Assembly (NCBI GenBank): GCA_963696625.1 | Contig: CAVOKZ010000001.1 | Location: forward strand, 1 to 64,000 | Source of the DNA: JAWVFN01 sp963696625 | GTDB taxonomy: Bacteria; Actinomycetota; Thermoleophilia; Solirubrobacterales; 70-9 | Length of the DNA stretch: 64,000 bases | Direction of reading: 5' to 3' | Shown here: positions 1-7,705 of the stretch, piece by piece | Layout: every line of letters starts with the position of its first letter | Numbering within the stretch: the stretch's first letter is position 1 | The notes under the pieces: generated by a model | Databases searched by the model: none | The model's input: only the letters and a program-made list of their open reading frames with translations | What the model was told of the DNA's origin: nothing | Program-made: the position numbers and the translations under genes

Positions 1-76
1 CCGCCCGCCCGGCAAGGGCAGTCGGGACAAGGGCGGCGGCGAGGGTGAGGACGGCGAGGCAGCCCCTCACGCCCAT
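1..76 (-). CDS. Secreted protein, N-terminal fragment (runs off left edge)
   Basis: Only the first 25 codons lie in the window, from an ATG at 76. They encode a textbook signal peptide: MGVRGC, then a hydrophobic run rich in Leu, Ala and Val (about residues 7-20), then a small-residue region (ALAGRA) where signal peptidase I could cut. The gene follows the DUF11 gene on the same strand after a 16-base gap, so the two are probably cotranscribed. The mature protein is outside the window and cannot be named. The same 5' end is duplicated at 1780-1862, which supports its being the start of a real gene that was partly included in a tandem duplication. Confidence 0.6.
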   Translation of the reverse strand, partial: MGVRGCLAVLTLAAALVPTALAGRA

Positions 77-920
77 GCGCCGGGCCCGCGCCTCAGCCCG
101 TGACCCCGCCGGCCACGAGCGGGCAGCTGATCTGCAGGCGCTCGCGGACGCTGCTGCCGGCGGCGTTGGAGCTGGTGCCGGTTGCGCGCGCGTTGAGCGG
201 CCCGCAGGAGCCGGCGGCCGCGCGGGCCTTGATCCGAAGGCTGGCGCTCTCGCCGGGATCGAGGGACTTGAAGGTGTGGCAGTACTTGTCGCCTTCCTTC
301 TTCAGCTTCGGCTTGCCGCCGGCGAAGCTGAGGCCGGGCGGAAGCTTCTGGCAGACCTTGACTTTGCGCAGCGTCGCGTTCGAGGTGTTGGTCACTTTCG
401 GCCTGAGAGTCGTCTTCTGGCCCGGCTTCAGCTTCCGCTTGCTGATCGTCTGGGTGGTCTTCAGCTTCGGCTTCTTGGACGTGATCGTCGCCGGCGGCCC
501 GGGCGGGTTGAGACCCGTGGTCTTCACGTTGGCGGCGCCGTTTGAGAGGTTGCCGGCCCTGGTCAGCACCACGTCGACCGACGCCGTGCACGATGCCTGA
601 CCGGTGTCGAGGTCGCCGACCACGGTGATCGTCTGGCCGGCGGGGCTGACCGCGCCGTTGGTGCAGGTGGTCGCGACGTTGGGGCCGGCGGCGACGCTCA
701 TCCCCGCGGGCAGGGTGTCGGTGAACGACCACCCCGGCTTCTGGGCGAGGTCGGTGGTGTTGGTGATCGTGAAGGTGAGGCGAACCCGGTCGCCGACGGT
801 CGCCTGGGCGGCGCCGAAGGCCTTGTCGAGCTGCGGGGAGGCATCGAGCATGCGCACGTTGTCGATGGCGTAGTCGTTGCCGCTGCCGCTGGTCTGGTCG
901 TTGGTGAGCTTCAGCCCGAT
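1..920. repeat. Long direct repeat, unit A (DUF11 half plus start of next gene)
   Basis: Positions 1 to about 900 match 1787 to about 2690 almost base for base at a constant offset of 1786. The match covers the C-terminal half of the DUF11 gene, the short intergenic gap and the signal-peptide codons of the downstream gene. Divergence rises sharply beyond about 900. Only scattered substitutions are visible inside, for example near 293-298 and 110-118. The repeat is one part of a tandem duplication of about 1.78 kb. Confidence 0.9.
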
Positions 921-1619
921 CGCGCCGCTGGAGACGAGGATCGAGGTATCGCTCGGATACGAGCCGACCCGCACCGAGGCGACCGGCGCGCCGCGCGGAT
1001 CGGTGCAGGGATCGACCGCCGTCTGGGTCGCCGGAATCTCGGTCACGCCGTCGAGGAGGAAGAAGCGCAGCAGCGGATGAGCGCCGCCGCAGGTGACGAC
1101 TCCGACGTCGAGGGAGAAGTTGATGAAGCGGTTGGTCGAGGGAAGCGGGATCGGGGCTGCGGTCTGCAGGGTCGCCGCCGGAGTCGATGGTGCCGGAAAA
1201 CCGCTGACAGTCACGTCGGACATGCCCTGGTTGTCCTCGCCGACACCGGCCCCGCCCCCCAGCGCCAGATAGATGGGGCGAACGAAGGTGTTATAGGTCC
1301 CCGCGGCGCAGCCGGTGGCGCCGGCACCGCTGTTGAAGGAGCCGATGAGGCCGTTGCAGGCCGGTCCGCTTACCCATGCGGGGTCGGCGGTGTAGGTCAT
1401 CGCGAGCGGCGCCGGGCCGGTGTAGGCGGTCAGGAACTCCGCCATCGTCGTGTCGGCGACGTTCTCGAAGTTCTCCTCAAATACCACGGTCGGTGGCGCA
1501 GGCACGCCCGGCGCTGCCGATGCAGGCCCCGCGATCGCGAGCACGGCGACTGCCGCGAGCGCGAGCGCGACACCAATCCGCCGCCGCCGCCCTTCGGTCC
1601 CGCAACCACCACCCGCCAT
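93..1619 (-). CDS. Secreted DUF11-domain protein, copy 1 of a tandem pair
   Basis: The 508-residue product starts at the ATG at 1619, which has GGGAG seven bases upstream. An Arg-rich n-region, a hydrophobic core and a cleavage site after ASA near residue 35 form a signal peptide. Residues ~40-240 are a beta-rich ectodomain that begins with FEENFENV. Residues ~245-350 are a DUF11 (conserved repeat) domain with FTITNTTD and DTLPAGM, and a second repeat follows near 390-500 with VTNTSN and KLPPGLSF. No LPXTG motif or C-terminal membrane anchor is visible, so the protein is probably released or loosely attached. Its DUF11 half is nearly identical in DNA to the neighbouring copy, while the ectodomain differs clearly. 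The ligand is unknown. Confidence 0.85.
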   Translation of the reverse strand: MAGGGCGTEGRRRRIGVALALAAVAVLAIAGPASAAPGVPAPPTVVFEENFENVADTTMAEFLTAYTGPAPLAMTYTADPAWVSGPACNGLIGSFNSGAGATGCAAGTYNTFVRPIYLALGGGAGVGEDNQGMSDVTVSGFPAPSTPAATLQTAAPIPLPSTNRFINFSLDVGVVTCGGAHPLLRFFLLDGVTEIPATQTAVDPCTDPRGAPVASVRVGSYPSDTSILVSSGAIGLKLTNDQTSGSGNDYAIDNVRMLDASPQLDKAFGAAQATVGDRVRLTFTITNTTDLAQKPGWSFTDTLPAGMSVAAGPNVATTCTNGAVSPAGQTITVVGDLDTGQASCTASVDVVLTRAGNLSNGAANVKTTGLNPPGPPATITSKKPKLKTTQTISKRKLKPGQKTTLRPKVTNTSNATLRKVKVCQKLPPGLSFAGGKPKLKKEGDKYCHTFKSLDPGESASLRIKARAAAGSCGPLNARATGTSSNAAGSSVRERLQISCPLVAGGVTG

Positions 1620-1675
1620 GTTCAGGCTCCCGTCTGTGGATTTCCGTTCCGTTCCGTGCCGCGCCCCCGCTGCGA

Positions 1676-1779
1676 CATTGCGCCCGACGACGTTCAGCCA
1701 CGGCAATCATATCCAGGGCGGAGGAGGAGCTACTCGATCTTGGCTATCGGGTCGCGTGAGTTGATCGCTTCGCCCTCTT
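1676..1779. repeat. Duplicated carboxylase 3' end and DUF11 5' leader (copy 1)
   Basis: This stretch matches 3454-3557 at an offset of 1778 with only a few substitutions. The partner contains the stop codon and last ~50 bases of the biotin carboxylase gene plus the spacer before the DUF11 gene. Here it sits upstream of DUF11 copy 1 without the rest of the carboxylase gene. The DUF11 promoter or leader was therefore copied together with the gene. Confidence 0.85.
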
Positions 1780-1862
1780 ACCGCCTCCGCCCGCCCGGCA
1801 AGGGCAGTCGGGACAAGGGCGGCGGCGAGGGTGAGGACGGCGAGGCAGCCCCTCACGCCCAT
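1707..1862 (-). pseudogene. Chimeric 51-codon ORF at the tandem-duplication junction
   Basis: The reading frame starts at the ATG at 1862 with the same signal peptide as the gene at 1-76 (MGVRGC...ALAGRA). At about 1780 it crosses the duplication junction into the duplicated last ~50 bases of the carboxylase gene, read out of frame, then a copy of that gene's downstream spacer, and it ends at a TGA at 1707-1709 after PPPPWI. It would be a signal peptide followed by about 25 unrelated residues. It is best read as a truncated gene footprint and not as a functional protein, although it could still be expressed from the upstream DUF11 gene's transcript. Confidence 0.6.
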
Positions 1863-2706
1863 GCGCCGGGCCCGCGCCTCAGCCCGTGACCCCGCCCGCT
1901 ACCAGCGGGCAGCTGATCTGCAGGCGCTCGCGGACGCTGCTGCCGGCGGCGTTGGAGCTGGTGCCGGTTGCGCGCGCGTTGAGCGGCCCGCAGGAGCCGG
2001 CGGCCGCGCGGGCCTTGATCCGAAGGCTGGCGCTCTCGCCGGGATCGAGGGACTTGAAGGTGTGGCAGTACTTGCCGCCCTGCTTCTTCAGCTTCGGCTT
2101 GCCGCCGGCGAAGCTGAGGCCGGGCGGAAGCTTCTGGCAGACCTTGACTTTGCGCAGCGTCGCGTTCGAGGTGTTGGTCACTTTCGGCCTGAGAGTCGTC
2201 TTCTGGCCCGGCTTCAGCTTCCGCTTGCTGATCGTCTGGGTGGTCTTCAGCTTCGGCTTCTTGGACGTGATCGTCGCCGGCGGCCCGGGCGGGTTGAGAC
2301 CCGTGGTCTTCACGTTGGCGGCGCCGTTTGAGAGGTTGCCGGCCCTGGTCAGCACCACGTCGACCGACGCCGTGCACGATGCCTGACCGGTGTCGAGGTC
2401 GCCGACCACGGTGATCGTCTGGCCGGCGGGGCTGACCGCGCCGTTGGTGCAGGTGGTCGCGACGTTGGGGCCGGCGGCGACGCTCATCCCCGCGGGCAGG
2501 GTGTCGGTGAACGACCACCCCGGCTTCTGGGCGAGGTCGGTGGTGTTGGTGATCGTGAAGGTGAGGCGAACCCGGTCGCCGACGGTCGCCTGGGCGGCGC
2601 CGAAGGCCTTGTCGAGCTGCGGGGAGGCATCGAGCATGCGCACGTTGTCGATGGCGTAGTCGTTGCCGCTGCCGCCGGTCTGGTCGTTGGTCAGCTTCAG
2701 CCCGAT
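1787..2706. repeat. Long direct repeat, unit B (partner of 1-920)
   Basis: This is the second copy of the direct repeat at 1-920. Beyond its left end the sequence changes at 1779/1780 from the duplicated carboxylase 3' end to the 5' part of the downstream secreted-protein gene, so the duplication breakpoint is visible here. Confidence 0.9.
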
Positions 2707-3402
2707 CTGGCTCGCGGAGACGAGGATCGAGCTGTCGCTCGGATAAGTCCCGACGCGCACGCTCCCCACCGCCGCCCCGCGGGGGTCGGTGCAGGGATTG
2801 ACCGCGGCATTGGTAGCCGGAATCTCGCTCGGGCCATCGAGCAGGAACCAGCGGAGCAGCGGGTCGTCCGGGGCCGAACAGCTGACGACGCCGACGTCGA
2901 CGGAGAAGGTGATGAAGCGGTTGGTCGACGGAAGCGGGATCTGACCGACGGTTTGCATGGTGGCGGCGGGCGTTGCCGCGGACCCCACGCCCGCGGTGAC
3001 GTCGCCCATCGCCTGGTTGTCCTCGCCGACACCCGCCCCGCCGCCAAGCCCGAGAACGATCGGGCGCACAAACGAGTTGAAAGTTCCCGACGCGCAGGTG
3101 GCGTTCGGGGTGCTGTTCCACGATGCGATCGTTCCGTTGCAGAGGGGGGCGTCGATCCAGGTCGAATCGGCGGTGTAGGTCATCGCGAGCGGCGCCGGGC
3201 CCGTGTACGTGTTGAGGAACTGGGCCAAGACCGGATCGTCGACGTTCTCGAAGTTCTCCTCAAATACCACGGTCGGCGGCGCAGGCACGCCCGGCGCTGC
3301 CGATGCGGGCCCCGCGATCGCGAGCACGGCGACTGCCGCGAGCGCGACCGCGACACCAATCCGCCGCCGCCGCCCTTCGGTCCCGCGACCACTACCCGTC
3401 AT
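1879..3402 (-). CDS. Secreted DUF11-domain protein, copy 2 of a tandem pair
   Basis: The 507-residue product starts at the ATG at 3402, which has a GGGAG ribosome-binding site eight bases upstream. The layout matches copy 1: signal peptide with RRRR and cleavage after ASA, ectodomain to about residue 240, then two DUF11-type repeats. The ectodomain differs from copy 1 at many positions (for example VDDPVLAQ against VADTTMAE near residue 55, and CSAPDD against CGGAHP near 160). The C-terminal half differs at only a couple of residues. It lies just downstream of the acyl-CoA carboxylase gene on the same strand, about 100 bases away. Its role is unknown; adhesion or envelope display is a guess based on DUF11 proteins in general. 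Confidence 0.85.
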   Translation of the reverse strand: MTGSGRGTEGRRRRIGVAVALAAVAVLAIAGPASAAPGVPAPPTVVFEENFENVDDPVLAQFLNTYTGPAPLAMTYTADSTWIDAPLCNGTIASWNSTPNATCASGTFNSFVRPIVLGLGGGAGVGEDNQAMGDVTAGVGSAATPAATMQTVGQIPLPSTNRFITFSVDVGVVSCSAPDDPLLRWFLLDGPSEIPATNAAVNPCTDPRGAAVGSVRVGTYPSDSSILVSASQIGLKLTNDQTGGSGNDYAIDNVRMLDASPQLDKAFGAAQATVGDRVRLTFTITNTTDLAQKPGWSFTDTLPAGMSVAAGPNVATTCTNGAVSPAGQTITVVGDLDTGQASCTASVDVVLTRAGNLSNGAANVKTTGLNPPGPPATITSKKPKLKTTQTISKRKLKPGQKTTLRPKVTNTSNATLRKVKVCQKLPPGLSFAGGKPKLKKQGGKYCHTFKSLDPGESASLRIKARAAAGSCGPLNARATGTSSNAAGSSVRERLQISCPLVAGGVTG

Positions 3403-3507
3403 GCTCACGCTCCCGTCTGTGGATTTCCGTTCCGTGCCGTGGCCGCGCTGCGACATTGCGCCCGACGACGTCCAGCCACGGCAATCATATCCAGGGCGGA
3501 GGAGGAG

Positions 3508-5268
3508 CTACTCGATCTTGGCTATCGGGTCGCCGGAGTTGATCGCTTCGCCCTCTTTGGTCATCAGCTCGGTGATCTTGCCGGCCTTGTGGGCGGTGAT
3601 CTCGTTCTCCATCTTCATCGCCTCGATGATGCAGACGAGGTCGCCCTCGGAGACCTCGTCTCCCTTCTTGACCGGGAGCTTCCAGACGTTGCCCTGAAGC
3701 GGGGCGAAAACGGTGTCGCCGGTGTTGGCCGAGCCGCCGCCCGCTTTGCGCTCGCGCTTGGGCGGGCGCTTTGCCGTCGGCGCGGCCCCTCCCCCGCCGG
3801 CGCCGGCCTCGCCGATCACCTTGACATCGAAGAGCTTGCCGCCGACCTCCACGGAGTAGTCGCGGGTCACCTTCTCGCCGTCCTCGGCCATCTCGGCCTT
3901 CTCCGCGGTCTCTTCGGCGGCGAGCTGCTTCAGCCACTTCTTGTCGCCGACGAGGTCGCGGCAGGTCTCGCCCTTGGCCCACTGCTCGGTCGCGAGCAGC
4001 GCCTTGTGGAACCCGATCAGGGTGGTGATGCCGCCGACGTCGTACTCCTCCAGCGCCCGGATCATTCGCCGGGTCGCCGTCTCGCGGTCGACGTCGCAGA
4101 CGATCAGCTTGGCGACCATCGGGTCGTACAGCGGAGTCACCTCGGTTCCGGGGCCAACCCCGGAATCGACCCGGACTCCCGGGCCGGCGGGCTCCTTGTA
4201 GCTCGTGATCGACCCCGGCGCCGGGGCGAAGTTCTTGGCGGCCGCCTCGGCGTTGATCCTGCACTCGATCGCGTGGCCGCGGAGCTCGACCTCGTCCTGC
4301 GTGATCGAGAGCTCCTCGCCGGCGGCGATCTTGAGCTGTTCGCGGACGATGTCTATGCCGGTGACCATCTCGGTCACGCAGTGCTCGACCTGGACCCGCG
4401 TGTTCATCTCGAGGAAGAAGTAGTCGTCGCCGACCTGCATGCCCTCGACCGTGCCGGCGCCGCGGTAGTCGACCGCTTGGGCGGCCTCGGTCGCGATCTT
4501 GCCGATTCGCTCGCGCATCTCGTCGTCGACCTGCGGGCCCGGCGCCTCCTCGATCAGCTTCTGGTGACGGCGCTGGACCGAGCAGTCACGCTCGCCGAGG
4601 TGGATCACGTTGCCATGGGAGTCGGCGAGGACCTGGACCTCTACGTGACGCGGATCCTCCAGATAGCGCTCGAGATAGACGGTCGGATCGCTGAAGAACT
4701 TCTCGCCCTCCCGCGCGGCGCCCTCGAACGCGTCGGACAGGCCCTCCTCGTCGACGGCGACGCGGAAGCCCTTGCCGCCACCACCGCCGGCCGCCTTGCA
4801 GGCAACCGGGTAGCCGATCTGCTTCGCCTCCTTCTTGGCGGCGGCGACGTTCTTCACCGGCGAGGTGCCGCCCGGAACGATCGGGACGCCCGCCTTCTCC
4901 ATGATCTGCCGCGAGTTGGTCTTCGAGCCCATCGCCTCGATCGCGCTCGGCGGCGGGCCGATCCAGGTCAGGCCGGCCTTGTCGATCGCGGTCGCAAACG
5001 CCGCGTTCTCGGCGAGGAAGCCGTAGCCGGGGTGGATCGCCTCGGCGCCGGCCTCCTTGGCGACCTCGAGGATCTTCTCGATCTTGAGATAGCTCTCGGC
5101 GGGCACCGGCGGGCCCAGCAGGAACGCCTCGTCGGCGGCCTTCACGTGCAGGGCCCCGCGGTCGGCCTCCGAGTAGACGGCAACCGAGGAGATGCCCATC
5201 TCGCGAAGGGTGCGGATGACGCGGATCGCTATCTCGCCGCGGTTGGCGACGAGGACTTTCTCGAACAT
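3508..5268 (-). CDS. Acyl-CoA carboxylase alpha chain (biotin carboxylase + BCCP)
   Basis: The 586-residue protein carries an N-terminal biotin carboxylase domain (starts VLVANRGEIAIR; ATP-grasp loop GGGGGKG near 160-166; catalytic EMNTRVQVEH near 290-300). It ends in a biotinyl domain with EAMKMEN, the biotinylated Lys lying near residue 552. This is the actinobacterial fused AccA-type subunit of acetyl- or propionyl-CoA carboxylase. It carboxylates biotin with ATP and bicarbonate for transfer by the beta subunit, which here is encoded far away at 17883-19451. The mutase and epimerase in the window make propionyl-CoA a likely substrate, but acetyl-CoA use cannot be excluded. Its last ~50 bases are duplicated at 1729-1779. 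Confidence 0.93.
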   Translation of the reverse strand: MFEKVLVANRGEIAIRVIRTLREMGISSVAVYSEADRGALHVKAADEAFLLGPPVPAESYLKIEKILEVAKEAGAEAIHPGYGFLAENAAFATAIDKAGLTWIGPPPSAIEAMGSKTNSRQIMEKAGVPIVPGGTSPVKNVAAAKKEAKQIGYPVACKAAGGGGGKGFRVAVDEEGLSDAFEGAAREGEKFFSDPTVYLERYLEDPRHVEVQVLADSHGNVIHLGERDCSVQRRHQKLIEEAPGPQVDDEMRERIGKIATEAAQAVDYRGAGTVEGMQVGDDYFFLEMNTRVQVEHCVTEMVTGIDIVREQLKIAAGEELSITQDEVELRGHAIECRINAEAAAKNFAPAPGSITSYKEPAGPGVRVDSGVGPGTEVTPLYDPMVAKLIVCDVDRETATRRMIRALEEYDVGGITTLIGFHKALLATEQWAKGETCRDLVGDKKWLKQLAAEETAEKAEMAEDGEKVTRDYSVEVGGKLFDVKVIGEAGAGGGGAAPTAKRPPKRERKAGGGSANTGDTVFAPLQGNVWKLPVKKGDEVSEGDLVCIIEAMKMENEITAHKAGKITELMTKEGEAINSGDPIAKIE

Positions 5269-5292
5269 GAGGATCGGCAGTATTTCAGCCGT

Positions 5293-6216
5293 TCACGCTG
5301 AACGGTCGGCCGGTTTGGGCTCCGCCTGAGCCGCGAGGAAACCGGGCGAGACGCGGCGCGGCAGGTAGATCTGGGCGGCGAACAGCCCCACGATCATGAC
5401 CGCGGCGACTACGAGCGCGTACGGCACGATCTCGCCGTTCGCCTTGTTCATGATCGTGACCCCGGCGGCGACCAGCACCACCCCGAGCACGGTTCGCAGA
5501 ACTCCCTGGGGGAACCGGACCGAGAGGTTGCTGCCAACCCAGATCCCGGGTATCGAGCCGGCCAGGATGTTGGCCGCAAGCCCGTAGTCGACGTTGCCGC
5601 CGACCATGTGGGCCACCCCCGCGGCGGAAAGAAGAATCGCGGCGTGGACGATGTCGGTGCCGACCACGCGGCGGGGGCTGAGCCGATAGAGGGCGATCAG
5701 CATCACGCCGATCAGCGTGCCCGACCCCGCAGAGCTGATGCCGATGACGAATCCGGTCGAGGCGCCGATGGCGACCGCGGCGACCTTGTGGCGGCGCATC
5801 ATCACGAAGTCGTCGCGCTCGGAGATCTTGTCCATCAGGAAGAAGCCGCGGACGAGGGTCGCGACGCCGACCACGAGCAGCGCCGCAGCGAGGATCGCGA
5901 AGATGTCCTTGTCGAGATCCTCGCCGTACCTGCTCTGGAGCACCTCGACCAGCCAGACGCCGGCGATCGCCGAGGGGACGCTGCCGAGCGCCATCCAGAG
6001 GACGAGGTCGAGCTTCACCGTCTTCAGCTTCAGGTGGCGCCAGGCGCCGACCATCTTCGTGATCGCCGCATAGAAGATGTCGGTGCCGATCGCGGTCACC
6101 GGCTTGATCCCGAAGACGAGAATCAGCAATGGGGTCATCAGCGAGCCGCCCCCCATGCCGGTGAGACCGACGAGGAAGCCGACGCCGAAGCCGAAGACGA
6201 TGATTGCGGGGTCCAT
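5293..6216 (-). CDS. TauE/SafE-family sulfite/anion exporter
   Basis: This 307-residue polytopic protein has about eight hydrophobic segments arranged as two similar halves. The first opens with GFLVGLTGMGGGSLMTPLL and the second with GISSAGSGTLIGVMLIAL, which is the TauE/SafE signature. Family members move sulfite, sulfonates or related sulfur compounds across the membrane. The gene lies next to an Rrf2 regulator and a sulfate-assimilation block, which fits a sulfur substrate; direction and exact substrate are not shown. The start at 6216 gives a normal length. The 128-base spacer upstream holds two inverted repeats, one resembling an Rrf2 operator. Confidence 0.85.
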   Translation of the reverse strand: MDPAIIVFGFGVGFLVGLTGMGGGSLMTPLLILVFGIKPVTAIGTDIFYAAITKMVGAWRHLKLKTVKLDLVLWMALGSVPSAIAGVWLVEVLQSRYGEDLDKDIFAILAAALLVVGVATLVRGFFLMDKISERDDFVMMRRHKVAAVAIGASTGFVIGISSAGSGTLIGVMLIALYRLSPRRVVGTDIVHAAILLSAAGVAHMVGGNVDYGLAANILAGSIPGIWVGSNLSVRFPQGVLRTVLGVVLVAAGVTIMNKANGEIVPYALVVAAVMIVGLFAAQIYLPRRVSPGFLAAQAEPKPADRSA

Positions 6217-6265
6217 GAGGTTTGCGCCTTTGTTGACCGAACATCTCTTAAAAGGCCGCGGGATG

Positions 6266-6290
6266 ATACCCGACTGAATCCGTCGGGAAT
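6266..6290. promoter_or_regulatory. Rrf2/IscR type-1-like operator upstream of tauE-like gene
   Basis: An imperfect dyad has arms ATACCCGACT and GTCGGGAAT around a six-base centre; the core arms CCCGAC and GTCGGG (6269-6274, 6282-6287) are perfect. The form resembles the type-1 boxes bound by IscR and other Rrf2 proteins. It lies 50 bases before the transporter start and directly downstream of the Rrf2 gene, so it is a good candidate operator for that regulator. Binding is inferred. Confidence 0.45.
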
Positions 6291-6297
6291 CCTCACT

Positions 6298-6311
6298 TTC
6301 CCTGTAGGGAA
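6298..6311. promoter_or_regulatory. Perfect 6-bp inverted repeat between rrf2 and tauE-like genes
   Basis: TTCCCT and AGGGAA arms are separated by two bases. It lies 34 bases after the end of the Rrf2 gene and next to the operator-like dyad. There is no T-run, so it is more likely a second protein site or part of a leader structure than a terminator. Confidence 0.3.
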
Positions 6312-6344
6312 GTAGGAAAGGTTGACTTTAGGCCCGGCTCGGTC

Positions 6345-6800
6345 CTAACGGGCGAGCCAGGCGCCTTCGTCGGCGATCAGCTCGCCGATCTCATCCGGCA
6401 GGTTGCCGTCGCGGAGGTCGGCGAGGGTGACCTGCTCGAGGACACGGCGGAGGCTGGCGCGGACCGCGATCCAGACGTCGCGCAGGGGCGCTGCGTTGCC
6501 GGGGTACTCGGTCTGCTCGGGGGCGAGGTCCTGGATGTTCGCCAGCGGGCCCTCGACCGCGCGGATCACGTCGGCGAGGGTGATCTCCTCCGCGGCCTTG
6601 GCGAGCCAGTAGCCGCCGCGGGCGCCGCGGCGGGCGCGGACGATGCGGGCGTGCTTGAGCTCGAGCAGGATGTGCTCTAGAAACTGGAGCGGGATCTGCT
6701 GCGACTCGGCGAGCTTCTCGCCCTTGACCGGTTCGTCGCCGGCAGAGGCCAGCTCGACCGCGGCTCTCACCGCGTAATCCGCCTTGGCAGAAATCCTCAC
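6345..6800 (-). CDS. Rrf2-family transcriptional regulator (no Fe-S cysteines)
   Basis: The 151-residue protein begins MRISAKADYAVRA and has the Rrf2 winged helix at residues 1-80 (LAESQQIPLQFLEHIL, then GARGGYWLAKAAEEITL in the wing). The region that carries three cysteines in IscR (residues ~90-110) has none, and the whole protein lacks Cys. It therefore cannot bind an Fe-S cluster by the IscR mode and looks more like CymR or RisR-type members. Its position between a sulfur transporter and sulfate-assimilation genes suggests control of sulfur metabolism. Translation starts at a GTG at 6800 whose GGAGGAGG ribosome-binding site lies inside a hairpin (6803-6840). Confidence 0.85.
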   Translation of the reverse strand: MRISAKADYAVRAAVELASAGDEPVKGEKLAESQQIPLQFLEHILLELKHARIVRARRGARGGYWLAKAAEEITLADVIRAVEGPLANIQDLAPEQTEYPGNAAPLRDVWIAVRASLRRVLEQVTLADLRDGNLPDEIGELIADEGAWLAR

Positions 6801-6802
6801 AC

Positions 6803-6840
6803 ACCGACACCTCCTCCGCTTCGCGTCCGGGGGTGTCGGT
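6803..6840 (-). promoter_or_regulatory. Conserved-loop hairpin A sequestering the rrf2 ribosome-binding site
   Basis: Nine-base perfect arms (ACCGACACC and GGTGTCGGT) enclose a loop that reads CCCGGACGCGAAGCGGAGGA on the minus strand. The GGAGGA is the ribosome-binding site for the GTG at 6800, and the hairpin ends two bases before it. The same loop occurs at 12181, 48602 and (variant) 58084 with other stems. It could be a translational switch or a repeated hairpin element. Confidence 0.55.
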
Positions 6841-6886
6841 CCAGGGCTCCAGCCGGGTGGACCGTATTAGCCGTAGGGTGTCGCGC

Positions 6887-7705
6887 GTGATCGACCTGCA
6901 AAGTCATTCCACAGTCTCCGACGGCGAGCTCGCGCCGGGCGCCGTGGTCGAGGCGGCGGCGAAGGCCGGGGTGACGACGCTGGCGCTGACCGACCACGAC
7001 GCGATCGACGGGCTGGCCGAGGCCGACAGTGTTGCGCGCGAGGTCGGAATCGCACTGGTGCCGGCGGCGGAGATGTCGTGCGTGCACGAGGCGCTCGACG
7101 ACCTGCACATGCTCGGCTACTGGATCGAGCCCTCGGCGATGGCGCCGGCCTGCGAGCGCGCCCAGCGCGAGCGGCGCGAGCGCGCCGAGGAGATCGTCGC
7201 CAGCCTCCGGGCCGCGGGATTCGAGCTGACCATGGACGACGTCATCCGCGAGGCCGGCTCCGCCGACTCGATCGGCCGACCCCACATCGCCAGGGCCGCC
7301 GGCGCCACGAAGGAGACGATGAACGCCTTCTTCGAGGAGTGGCTGGTGCCCAACGGCGGCAAGGCCTTCGTCTCGCGCAAGTGGCCCAAGGCGCCCGAGG
7401 CAGTCGACCTCATCCACGAGGCCGGTGGCGCCGCGGTCCTCGCCCATCCGTTCTGGGACATGGACGACCCCGGCGAAGTCGCGGCGCTGATCGCAGACCT
7501 CGACCTCGACGGCGTCGAGGTCTTCTATCCGTCTCACACCAAGGAGCAGACCGAGTTCCTGCTGCGCGTCTGCGCCGACAGGAATCTGGCGGCGACGGGC
7601 TCCTCCGACTTCCATGGGCCCTCGCACAAGCTCTTCTCCCGTTTCGGCTCCTACAAGACCTACGAGCTGGGCGAACCCGAGTTGCCGCCGACGCCTGCCG
7701 CCTGA
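6887..7705 (+). CDS. PHP-domain phosphoesterase (YciV/TrpH family)
   Basis: Translation probably starts at the GTG at 6887, which gives 272 residues beginning VIDLQSHSTVSDGEL. The PHP metal motifs are clear: HSTVSDG near residue 6, LTDHD near 36, an AEMSC block near 60, VLAHPFW near 185 and SSDFHG near 240. Members hydrolyse phosphodiester or phosphomonoester bonds; the YciV/RNase AM group removes 5' nucleotides from short RNA and dephosphorylates 3',5'-bisphosphate nucleotides. The gene overlaps the end of the APS kinase gene by 46 bases in convergent orientation. Removal of pAp from sulfur metabolism is an attractive role but is inferred from context. Confidence 0.75.
   Translation: MIDLQSHSTVSDGELAPGAVVEAAAKAGVTTLALTDHDAIDGLAEADSVAREVGIALVPAAEMSCVHEALDDLHMLGYWIEPSAMAPACERAQRERRERAEEIVASLRAAGFELTMDDVIREAGSADSIGRPHIARAAGATKETMNAFFEEWLVPNGGKAFVSRKWPKAPEAVDLIHEAGGAAVLAHPFWDMDDPGEVAALIADLDLDGVEVFYPSHTKEQTEFLLRVCADRNLAATGSSDFHGPSHKLFSRFGSYKTYELGEPELPPTPAA

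Noticed and set aside
2953..5301. A 782-codon plus-strand open frame
   Set aside because: It is antisense to the carboxylase gene, whose biotin and ATP-grasp motifs are certain; no ribosome-binding site or domain supports it.
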